Shown here in pieces: positions 19,929-27,489 of a stretch of DNA of 64,000 bases; the first letter of the stretch is position 1; each line of letters begins with the position of its first letter. Origin of the DNA: Alistipes sp. (GTDB lineage: Bacteria; Bacteroidota; Bacteroidia; Bacteroidales; Rikenellaceae); contig NZ_JAHHQJ010000011.1 in assembly GCF_020026455.1 (NCBI RefSeq), positions 1 through 64,000 on the forward strand, in the 5' to 3' direction. A program made the position numbers and the translations under genes. Under the pieces are notes generated by a model that saw only the letters and a program-made list of their open reading frames with translations, was not told where the DNA came from and made no database searches.

Positions 19929-20480
19929 ATGGCTGTTAAAATTCGTCTGGCACGTCACGGTAAGAAGGGTTATGCCTTCTATCACATCGTTGCCGCAGAT
20001 AGCAGAGCGCCACGTGATGGTAAATTCATCGAGAAGTTGGGAACCTACAACCCCAACACGAATCCTGCTACGATCGACCTGGACTTCGAGAAAGCCCTGG
20101 ATTGGTTACAGAAAGGCGCACAACCTACGGATACCTGTCGGGCTATCCTCTCGTACAAGGGCGTAATGTACAAGAAACACCTGCTGGGCGGTGTCGCCAA
20201 GGGTGCATTCAGCGAAACCGAGGCAGAAGCCCGCTTCAACAAGTGGATGGAAGCCAAGGCCGGCAAGATCGAGGCCAAGACCAACAAGCTGGCTTCCGAT
20301 GCCAAGACGGCCGAGAAGGCACGTCTGGCTGCCGAGGCCAAGATCAAGGAGGAGCGTGCTGCCGCAATCGCCGAGAAGAAGGCCGCAGCTGAGGCTGCTG
20401 CCCGCGAGGCTGCAGAGGCTGCCGCCGCAGAGGCTGCTGAAGCCACTGAGGCCACAGAGGAAACTCCCGCCGCCGAATAA
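19929..20480 (+). CDS. rpsP: 30S ribosomal protein bS16
   Basis: A 183-residue bS16, a structural protein of the 30S body. The core (about residues 1-85) begins MAVKIRLARHGKKGYAFYH and contains DSRAPRDGKFIEKLGTYNP. The remaining 100 residues are a low-complexity Ala/Glu/Lys-rich helix, a known elongation of bS16 in Bacteroidetes compared with about 82 residues in E. coli. It is followed by a strong terminator and then rimM and mnmA. Confidence 0.97.
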   Translation: MAVKIRLARHGKKGYAFYHIVAADSRAPRDGKFIEKLGTYNPNTNPATIDLDFEKALDWLQKGAQPTDTCRAILSYKGVMYKKHLLGGVAKGAFSETEAEARFNKWMEAKAGKIEAKTNKLASDAKTAEKARLAAEAKIKEERAAAIAEKKAAAEAAAREAAEAAAAEAAEATEATEETPAAE

Positions 20481-20529
20481 GGCTACAACAGGAAGCGGGA
20501 TACGTCAGGACGTTCCCCTATCCGAATAA

Positions 20530-20568
20530 AAACGGTAACTTTCCCACGGGGAGATTACCGTTTTTTTT
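20530..20568 (+). terminator. Terminator between rpsP and rimM
   Basis: AAACGGTAA (20530-20538) and TTACCGTTT (20555-20563) enclose a second small stem TCCC/GGGA (542-545/549-552), then a run of eight T. rimM begins only 30 bases later, so this may act as an attenuator that sets rpsP above rimM expression. Confidence 0.85.
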
Positions 20569-20597
20569 GTATTTTTACCCCATAATTCACAACCGAC

Positions 20598-21161
20598 ATG
20601 ATCGTTCCCGCAGGCAGAATCAACAAACTTTTCGGCACGGAGGGCGGAGTGATGCTCTCGCTCTACCCCGCTTTCCCCGAGGATTTCACGACCGAGACCC
20701 CGCTGCGCGTCACCATCGACGCTCTGGAGGTGCCGCTCTGGTGCGAGCGTTTCGAACGCCGTGGCCAGTCGGGCGCCACCGCCACGTTCGCAGACTTCGA
20801 CTCCGAGCGCAGGGCGCAGGAGCTCGTGGGGCTCGAATTCAGCATCGAACTGAACGAAGACCAGGACGACGACGAGTTTTACCTCGAAAACCTGATCGGT
20901 TTCGCAGTTGTGGCCGAAGAGGCCGGAGCCGCGTCCGAAAGGGTGGCGGCCGGGGCCGGTGAGGCCGGAAGCCGCGGTTCCGGGAGCGTCGAAGGGACTC
21001 TCTCGGATTACTACGACAGCGAGGCCAATCCGCTCTTCGAACTGGAAATCGGCGGACGCCGGGTGCTGGTACCCGCCGTCGAGGAGTTCATAGCACACAT
21101 CGACTTCGAGGCACGCACGATGCACCTGATACTGCCCGAAGGACTCTTAACACTGGAATAA
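20598..21161 (+). CDS. rimM: Ribosome maturation factor RimM
   Basis: A 187-residue protein of the RimM family, which assists assembly of the 30S head. The N-terminal beta-barrel starts with IVPAGRINKLFGTEGGVML. The C-terminal PRC-barrel contains NPLFELEIGGRRVLVPAVEEFI and ends with LPEGLL. An Ala/Gly/Glu-rich linker of about 30 residues separates the two. The order rpsP-rimM is widely conserved. mnmA starts two bases after its stop. Confidence 0.9.
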   Translation: MIVPAGRINKLFGTEGGVMLSLYPAFPEDFTTETPLRVTIDALEVPLWCERFERRGQSGATATFADFDSERRAQELVGLEFSIELNEDQDDDEFYLENLIGFAVVAEEAGAASERVAAGAGEAGSRGSGSVEGTLSDYYDSEANPLFELEIGGRRVLVPAVEEFIAHIDFEARTMHLILPEGLLTLE

Positions 21162-21163
21162 GG

Positions 21164-22363
21164 ATGGCACGGGTGGTAATCGGACTTTCGGGCGGCGTGG
21201 ATTCGTCCGTCGCAGCATGGCTTCTCAAACAGCAGGGACACGAAGTCGTGGGGCTTTTCATGATCAACTGGCACGACACGACGGGAACGCTCGAAGGCGA
21301 CTGTCCGTGGCACGACGACCGGGTTTTCGCCGAACTCGTGGCCAGGAAACTCGATATCGCACTGCATGTGGTCGACCTCTCGGAGGACTACCGCACGCGT
21401 GTCGTGGACTACATGTTCGCAGAGTATGAACGCGGCCGCACACCCAATCCCGACGTGCTGTGCAACCGCGAAATCAAATTCGACGTCTTCCTGCGCGAGG
21501 CGCTGAAGCTGGGCGCCGACTACGTCGCCACGGGCCACTACTGCCGCAAGGCGGAAGAGACGCTGCCCGACGGGAGGACGATCCACAAACTGCTCGCGGG
21601 AACCGACCCCAACAAGGACCAGAGCTATTTCCTCTGCCAGCTCTCGCAGGAGCAGCTCGCCCGGTCGCTGTTCCCCGTCGGCGGGCTGCTGAAGCCCGAG
21701 GTGCGGCGCATCGCCGAGGAGCAGGGGCTCGCCACGGCCAAACGCAAGGATTCGCAGGGAATCTGCTTCGTGGGCAAGGTCGACCTGCCGACTTTCCTCC
21801 AGCAAAAACTCGCCCCGAAACAGGGCAATATCCACGAAATACTCCCCACGTGGCCGAAATACGCACACCAGGAGGTCCCGCCGGAGGGAGAGCCGACGAG
21901 CGGTCAACTCGCGGCGCTGGCCGAACCGTGGCACTACACCGTGCGCGACGGCAAGAAAATCGGCCAGCACAACGGCGCCCATTACTACACCATCGGGCAG
22001 CGCAAGGGGCTCGGTATCGGCGGCCGCAAAGAGTCGCTGTTCATCCTCGCCACGGACACGGCGCAGAATGTGATCTGGGTCGGCGAGGGAGACGCCCACC
22101 CCGGGCTGTGGCGCCCCGCGCTGCACATGGCGCCCGACGAGATCCACTGGGTGAACCCCGCACGGAAGCTCACCCCCGGGCAGAGCGCCCGGTTCTCCGT
22201 CCGCATCCGCTACCGCCAGCCCTTGCAGGGCGCGCGGCTGTTCATCCGCGACGAAGGAGCTTACCTCGTTTTCGACCAGCCCCAGCGGGGCATCACCCCC
22301 GGGCAGTTCGCAGCGTGGTACGACGGCGACGAACTGGTCGGCTCGGGAGTGATCGAAGGCTGA
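21164..22363 (+). CDS. mnmA: tRNA-specific 2-thiouridylase
   Basis: A 399-residue enzyme that thiolates U34 of Glu, Gln and Lys tRNAs using ATP and relayed persulfide sulfur. The PP-loop SGGVDSS is at 9-15. The two catalytic cysteines are Cys100 (LCNREIKF) and Cys201 (GICFVGK). It is about 30 residues longer than the E. coli enzyme, mostly in the C-terminal barrel. It is coupled to rimM by a two-base gap. Confidence 0.97.
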   Translation: MARVVIGLSGGVDSSVAAWLLKQQGHEVVGLFMINWHDTTGTLEGDCPWHDDRVFAELVARKLDIALHVVDLSEDYRTRVVDYMFAEYERGRTPNPDVLCNREIKFDVFLREALKLGADYVATGHYCRKAEETLPDGRTIHKLLAGTDPNKDQSYFLCQLSQEQLARSLFPVGGLLKPEVRRIAEEQGLATAKRKDSQGICFVGKVDLPTFLQQKLAPKQGNIHEILPTWPKYAHQEVPPEGEPTSGQLAALAEPWHYTVRDGKKIGQHNGAHYYTIGQRKGLGIGGRKESLFILATDTAQNVIWVGEGDAHPGLWRPALHMAPDEIHWVNPARKLTPGQSARFSVRIRYRQPLQGARLFIRDEGAYLVFDQPQRGITPGQFAAWYDGDELVGSGVIEG

Positions 22364-22416
22364 CCAAACCTCGCACGCGATGATCAGGGTCCCTGCACGT
22401 ATCGCCGCCGGCACGG

Positions 22417-22614
22417 CCGGCCAGCCGGGTCACGACAGTCACCCGGGCACGGCCTGTTTTACGCGCAGGAGCCACATGGCGGGTATCGAACCATCGAGAG
22501 GCTCAGCCGGCATGTCCGGCCAGCCGGGTCACGACAGTCACCCGGGAACGGCCTGTTTTACGCACAGGAGCCACATGGCGGACATCGATCCATCGAGAGG
22601 CTCAACAAACATGT
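22417..22614. repeat. Two tandem copies of a 99-bp unit
   Basis: Copy 1 spans 22417-22515 and copy 2 spans 22516-22614; both start CCGGCCAGCCGGGTCACGAC and differ at only a handful of bases. The period is a multiple of three, so an open frame crosses both copies on the plus strand, but it has no recognisable start signal or family. The rest of the 22364-22723 gap holds nothing I can name. Confidence 0.92.
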
Positions 22615-22723
22615 CCGAAAGTCCTAAAAGCGGCTTCAAATGCGTCTTTGGTCGCGTCACAACGGCGCCGTCCCCATCCGCGGCGGCGCGACCCACGATT
22701 TCCGATCCGAAAAACCGTTCCGA

Positions 22724-23548
22724 ATGTCCGTCGTGAAGATCCGCCTTCTCATAACGGCCGCCCTGCTCTGTGCCGCCTGCTGCGCTGCCCTCGGGAAACA
22801 CCCCGCAGGCATCGCCTTCTACGACGTGGACCGGATTTACGACACCGTTCCGGCGCTTTTCTACAACGACACGGACTACACGCCCGAAGGCCGCCGGCAT
22901 TGGACAACGGAGCGCTACGAACGCAAAATCCGCAATACGGCAGCCGTGATCGACTCGATGGGCCTGCCTCTGGTCGCCCTGTGGGGCGTCGAAAACGAGC
23001 AGGTCGTCCGCGACATCGCCACCGCCTGCCGGGGCGGGTACTCCTACCTCCACCGCACGCTCAATTCGCTCGACGGAATGGATTTTGCACTGCTCTACTA
23101 CGGAGACCTCTTCTACCCTGTCCGTGACGAGCCGGGACGCCGCTACCTCTACGTCGAGGGCGAACTCGGAGGCGACACCGTGGGGCTGGTGCTGTGCGGC
23201 GATGCGCGCATGGCCCGATGGGTTGTGAAAGATCTGCGTGCGGAGCGTCCCCGCGTGAAACTGATTGTACTGGGACGCGCGGATCTCCCCGACCCCGGGC
23301 GCTGGGGACTGCGCGATGCAACCCGCCGCGCCGAACAGGCCGGGCGGGGCACGGTACGCCGCGGCGGACGGTGGCAGATGCGCGACCGGATCCTTGCGGA
23401 CACGGCCCTGAAGACCTCGGAAGGCGATGTCTTCGCACGCCGCTATCTGATTGATCAAAAGAGCGGTAGCCCACTCACGACCTACTCCCGCGGGGTTTAT
23501 CGCGGCGGCTACGCCTATTCGCTGCCGGTATTCGTCTACATCCGGTAA
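22724..23548 (+). CDS. Secreted endonuclease/exonuclease/phosphatase-fold protein, probably inactive
   Basis: A 274-residue protein, start chosen at MSVVKIRLL because it begins a signal peptide (about 1-22). The sequence follows Bacteroidetes EEP-family nucleases: AFYDVDRIYD near residue 30, then TDYTPEGRRHWTTERYERKI, ALWGVENE, and LPVFVYI at the end. Yet catalytic positions are changed: the metal Asn and Glu of the NVENLFD and EVEN blocks read Asp and Gly, the GDxND block reads GRADL, and the terminal SDH block reads YSL. I infer a pseudoenzyme that kept the fold. It lies between mnmA and ppdK with no obvious partner. Confidence 0.65.
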   Translation: MSVVKIRLLITAALLCAACCAALGKHPAGIAFYDVDRIYDTVPALFYNDTDYTPEGRRHWTTERYERKIRNTAAVIDSMGLPLVALWGVENEQVVRDIATACRGGYSYLHRTLNSLDGMDFALLYYGDLFYPVRDEPGRRYLYVEGELGGDTVGLVLCGDARMARWVVKDLRAERPRVKLIVLGRADLPDPGRWGLRDATRRAEQAGRGTVRRGGRWQMRDRILADTALKTSEGDVFARRYLIDQKSGSPLTTYSRGVYRGGYAYSLPVFVYIR

Positions 23549-23612
23549 AAGTTTTTGGAAATCTCGAAAAGTTTTCGTATTTTCGCCTCTCTTCGATAGA
23601 GATTCATTTTAG

Positions 23613-23648
23613 AAATGCGGTAACGAACCCACCTTACCGCATTTTTTT
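23613..23648 (+). terminator. Terminator upstream of ppdK
   Basis: AAATGCGGTAA (23613-23623) pairs perfectly with TTACCGCATTT (23634-23644), followed by a T-run. It ends the transcript of the EEP-like gene. Confidence 0.85.
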
Positions 23649-23714
23649 CGGTTTCAAAGAAGAGGTAAAAGAAAAATTTTTTATATTTATACAATAATTC
23701 AAACCTAAAAAGTT

Positions 23715-26441
23715 ATGGCAGACGTAAAACGGGTCTACACCTTCGGCAACAAAGAGGCCGAAGGAAACGGCAAAATGCGTGAACTGCTCGGCGGCAAGGG
23801 CGCGAACCTTGCGGAGATGAACCTGATCGGCATCCCTGTACCCCCGGGATTCACCATCACCACGGAAGTGTGTGCGGAATACTACAAGCACGGCAAAGAG
23901 GCCGTCATCGAGAAACTTCGCCCCGAGGTCGAAAAGGCGATGAAAAACATCGAGAAACTCACCGGCATGAAATTCGGCGACAAGGAGATGCCCCTGCTCG
24001 TATCCGTACGCTCGGGAGCACGCGCCTCGATGCCCGGAATGATGGACACCATCCTCAACCTGGGCATGAACGACCAGGCCGTGGAGGCTGTGGCCAAGCG
24101 CACGGGAAACCCGCGGTTCGCATGGGATTCGTACCGCCGTTTCGTACAGATGTACGGCGACGTGGTGCTGGGCATGAAACCCGTTTCGAAGGAGGATCAC
24201 GATCCATTCGAGGAGATTATCGAGGAGCAGAAGGCCAAGAAGGGCGTCAAGAACGACACCGACCTGACGACCGACGACCTCAAGGAACTAGTCAGGAACT
24301 TCAAGGCCGCCGTGAAGAAGCAGACCGGCGAGGATTTCCCGACCTGCCCCTGGGACCAGTTGTGGGGAGCTATCTGCGCCGTGTTCGGCTCGTGGATGAA
24401 CGAACGCGCCATCCTCTACCGCAAACTCAACAACATCCCCGCCGAGTGGGGAACGGCCGTATCGGTACAGGCCATGGTATTCGGCAACATGGGCGAGAAC
24501 TCCGCAACGGGAGTGGCCTTCTCGCGCGACGCCGCAACGGGTGAGAACCTCTTCAACGGCGAATATCTGATCAACGCCCAGGGCGAGGACGTCGTTGCCG
24601 GCATCCGCACCCCGCAGCAGATAACCATCGAGGGTTCGAAGCGCTGGGCCGTGGCCCAGAACGTCTCGGAGGAGGAGCGCAAGGCGAAATTCCCCTCGCT
24701 CGAAGAGGTGATGCCCGAGGTCTACAAGGAGCTGAACGAAATACAGCACCATCTGGAGCAGTACTTCAAGGACATGCAGGACATCGAATTCACGATTCAG
24801 GACGGCAAACTCTGGATGCTCCAGTGCCGCAACGGAAAGCGCACGGGCGCCGCGATGGTCAAAATCGCCATGGACATGCTGCGCGAAGGGCTGATCGACG
24901 AGAAGACCGCCGTGCTGCGCTGCGAGCCCGCGAAACTCGACGAGCTGCTCCATCCCGTTTTCGACAAGAAGGCCATTGCCAACGCACAGGTCATCACCAA
25001 GGGCCTGCCCGCATCGCCGGGAGCCGCCACGGGTCCCGTGGTGTTCTTTGCCGAGGATGCCGAGAAAACGCTGGAGAAAACCGGCCAGCGCGCCATTCTG
25101 GTGCGCATCGAGACCTCGCCCGAGGACCTCAAGGGAATGCTCGACGCCGCAGGTATCCTGACCGCTCGCGGCGGCATGACCTCGCACGCGGCCGTCGTGG
25201 CCCGCGGCATGGGCAAATGCTGCGTATCGGGCGCAGGCGAATTGCAGATCGACTATAAAGCCCGCACGATCCAGGTGAACGGATTCTCCGTGAAGGAGGG
25301 CGACTGGATCTCGCTCAACGGCTCGACGGGCGAAGTATACCTCGGACAGGTAGCCACCAAGGCCGCCGACCTGAGCGGCGATTTCGGACAGCTGATGGAT
25401 CTGACCGGGAAGTACGCCGAACTGAAGGTCCGTGCCAACGCCGACACCCCGAAAGACGCCGCACAGGCATTCGCCTTCGGCGCCGAGGGAATCGGACTCT
25501 GCCGCACGGAGCACATGTTCTTCGAGGGCGACCGCATCAAGGCGATCCGCGAGATGATCCTCGCCGACAACGAAGCCGGACGCCGCGTGGCGCTGGCCAA
25601 GCTACTGCCCATTCAGCGCGGCGACTTCGAGGGGCTGTTCAAGGCCATGAACGGCTATCCCGTGACGGTGCGCCTTCTGGATCCCCCCCTGCACGAGTTC
25701 GTTCCCCACGACGAGAAAGGCCAGAAGGAGATGGCCGCCGAAATGGGCGTACCCCTCCAGAAGATCGTCTCCAAGGTCGAGCTGCTGGCCGAATTCAACC
25801 CCATGCTGGGACACCGCGGCTGCCGTCTGGGCAACACCTATCCCGAAATCACCGAGATGCAGACCCGCGCCATCATCGAGGCAGCAATGAATGTCAAGGC
25901 TACGGGCATTCCCGTTCACGTGGAGATCATGGTGCCGCTGGTGGGCAACCACAAGGAGCTGCGCTACCAGAAGAACATCATCGACACGACGGCCGAGCAG
26001 GTATTCTCGGAGCGGAACGACAAGATCGACTACATGGTCGGCACGATGATCGAGGTGCCGCGCGCAGCCGTGACGGCCAACCAGATCGCCGAAGTCGCCG
26101 AGTTCTTCTCGTTCGGAACCAACGACCTGACGCAGATGACCCTCGGCTTCTCGCGCGACGACATCAGCAAGTTCCTGCCCGTATATCTGGAGAAGGGAAT
26201 CCTGAAAAACGACCCGTTCCAGATCCTCGACCGCAACGGCGTGGGCCAGTTGATCCGCGAAGCCGTATTCAAGGGCCGCGGAACCCGCGAAAACCTCAAA
26301 TGCGGCATCTGCGGCGAACACGGCGGCGAACCCTCGTCGGTGGAGTTCTGCCACTATGCAGGTCTAAACTACGTGAGCTGCTCGCCCTTCCGCGTGCCCA
26401 TCGCACGTCTGGCGGCTGCACACGCGGCAATCAAGGAATAG
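23715..26441 (+). CDS. ppdK: Pyruvate, phosphate dikinase
   Basis: A 908-residue enzyme interconverting pyruvate, ATP and phosphate with PEP, AMP and pyrophosphate. In anaerobic Bacteroidales it can run in either the glycolytic or the gluconeogenic direction. The nucleotide-binding domain begins KRVYTFG...GGKGANLAEMN. The phosphohistidine domain has GGMTSHAAVVARGMGK, with catalytic His491. The C-terminal TIM-barrel carries GTNDLTQM near 805 and CGICGEHGG near 860. Length is typical. It is monocistronic between two strong terminators; a TATATTTA box near 23683 is a weak promoter candidate. Confidence 0.98.
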   Translation: MADVKRVYTFGNKEAEGNGKMRELLGGKGANLAEMNLIGIPVPPGFTITTEVCAEYYKHGKEAVIEKLRPEVEKAMKNIEKLTGMKFGDKEMPLLVSVRSGARASMPGMMDTILNLGMNDQAVEAVAKRTGNPRFAWDSYRRFVQMYGDVVLGMKPVSKEDHDPFEEIIEEQKAKKGVKNDTDLTTDDLKELVRNFKAAVKKQTGEDFPTCPWDQLWGAICAVFGSWMNERAILYRKLNNIPAEWGTAVSVQAMVFGNMGENSATGVAFSRDAATGENLFNGEYLINAQGEDVVAGIRTPQQITIEGSKRWAVAQNVSEEERKAKFPSLEEVMPEVYKELNEIQHHLEQYFKDMQDIEFTIQDGKLWMLQCRNGKRTGAAMVKIAMDMLREGLIDEKTAVLRCEPAKLDELLHPVFDKKAIANAQVITKGLPASPGAATGPVVFFAEDAEKTLEKTGQRAILVRIETSPEDLKGMLDAAGILTARGGMTSHAAVVARGMGKCCVSGAGELQIDYKARTIQVNGFSVKEGDWISLNGSTGEVYLGQVATKAADLSGDFGQLMDLTGKYAELKVRANADTPKDAAQAFAFGAEGIGLCRTEHMFFEGDRIKAIREMILADNEAGRRVALAKLLPIQRGDFEGLFKAMNGYPVTVRLLDPPLHEFVPHDEKGQKEMAAEMGVPLQKIVSKVELLAEFNPMLGHRGCRLGNTYPEITEMQTRAIIEAAMNVKATGIPVHVEIMVPLVGNHKELRYQKNIIDTTAEQVFSERNDKIDYMVGTMIEVPRAAVTANQIAEVAEFFSFGTNDLTQMTLGFSRDDISKFLPVYLEKGILKNDPFQILDRNGVGQLIREAVFKGRGTRENLKCGICGEHGGEPSSVEFCHYAGLNYVSCSPFRVPIARLAAAHAAIKE

Positions 26442-26466
26442 GCACACCTGATTGATCCACAACGCA

Positions 26467-26510
26467 AACAGGCTGTAATTACCGGTTTTTCGGTGGTTAC
26501 AGCCTGTTTT
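26467..26510 (+). terminator. Terminator after ppdK
   Basis: AACAGGCTGTAA (26467-26478) pairs perfectly with TTACAGCCTGTT (26497-26508), extended inside by TTACCG/CGGTGG, then TTTT. Confidence 0.9.
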
Positions 26511-26516
26511 GCATCG

Positions 26517-26617
26517 GAGGGTGTGTGCGGAGGGTGTGTCGGGGTGTGCGCAGAGGGTGTGTCGGGGTGCGTGCAGAGGGTGCGCCGGAGGGTGCGTGCG
26601 GAGGGTGCGTGCGGAGG
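26517..26617. repeat. G-rich tandem repeat array, 12-25-bp units
   Basis: GGAGGGTGYGTGC-type units fill 26517-26617, including a 24-25-bp compound unit GAGGGTGTGTCGGGGTGYG present twice. The array begins just after the ppdK terminator and ends at the base before the stop codon of the minus-strand gene at 26618, so it is the 3 prime flank of two convergent genes. Confidence 0.85.
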
Positions 26618-27319
26618 TTACTTCACGGATTCGGAGGCGGTCTCCCCCTGCCGGGAATGCGTCCTGCGGAACTCCTTCAATCGCTGATTCCAGCTCTCGG
26701 CTCCCGACTGCCAGAGGTCGGTAGGTTCGCCGAAAAGCAGGTCCAGCAGATAGCGCGGGCGCTTTCCGCCCACGCTCAGGCTCATGATGCAGGAGGCACA
26801 ATACACCACCACCTCTTCGCAAGGCATCTCGTCGGCCCGCGCCTTCATCAGCGTTTCAACCTTTTCGATCGGCAGATGGCCGTAAAGTTTCTGGCCGCAA
26901 CATTTGCCGTGCACCCCGCTCCTGGCCGGCTCGACCAGCGTGATGTTCATGCGCTCCAGCAGTTTGCGGACCACGGCCAGATACTCCGGCTGGGTGCGGG
27001 CCGCACAGGTATCCTGGATGCTCATGGGCGCTCCCTGATAGTCGGGGAACGGAAAATCATCCGATTCGGCGATGAGCCCGAGGACGAAGACGACTTCGAC
27101 TCCGGCATATTTGGCCGCATACTGCTGTGCGCAGGTGGCACAAGGGGTGAAGATGCGGGTCTTTTCCGGCAAATCGGGCCGGGTGAGGCAACAAGGCATC
27201 CATGTTTCCATGGCTCCCTGGCGGGTTTCCACATAGCGTTTCAGCTTGTCGGCCAGTTGGGGCTTGTAGGCAAGAAGCGCACAGCCCGGAACAAACAGGT
27301 CTTTTACAGGATTCATCAT
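26618..27319 (-). CDS. Cysteine-rich CCG-domain Fe-S protein
   Basis: A 233-residue protein with two CCG modules, as in heterodisulfide reductase subunit B, GlpC and LutA. Module one has FVPGCALL, PCCLTRP and TPCATC; module two has DTCAART, GKCCGQ and YCASC. Such modules bind a non-cubane Fe-S cluster and act in thiol/disulfide or quinone-linked electron transfer. It carries no ferredoxin domain, and no partner oxidoreductase is adjacent, so the reaction is unknown. Start Met1 or Met2 cannot be separated. The stop abuts a repeat array. Confidence 0.8.
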   Translation of the reverse strand: MMNPVKDLFVPGCALLAYKPQLADKLKRYVETRQGAMETWMPCCLTRPDLPEKTRIFTPCATCAQQYAAKYAGVEVVFVLGLIAESDDFPFPDYQGAPMSIQDTCAARTQPEYLAVVRKLLERMNITLVEPARSGVHGKCCGQKLYGHLPIEKVETLMKARADEMPCEEVVVYCASCIMSLSVGGKRPRYLLDLLFGEPTDLWQSGAESWNQRLKEFRRTHSRQGETASESVK

Positions 27320-27357
27320 GCTCGCATTATAACAAAATTCTTGCGTAATACCAAACG

Positions 27358-27386
27358 GTCGGCCGGCTGATGCTGTCGGCCGACCG
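27358..27386 (-). terminator. Hairpin after the UvrA-like gene
   Basis: GGTCGGCCG (27358-27366) and CGGCCGACC (27378-27386) are perfect arms around an 11-base loop. On the minus strand only GTTTGG follows, so termination would be weak. It lies about 105 bases past the stop at 27490. Confidence 0.45.
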
Positions 27387-27489
27387 ACCGGTCAGGGGTG
27401 TCGCCGGACAAAGCGTCCGATGCCGATTTGCGCGCCGGGGCAAATTGCCGGAGGCTTCGCACGGCTGCGGATTTCAAGGCCCCCCTCCT

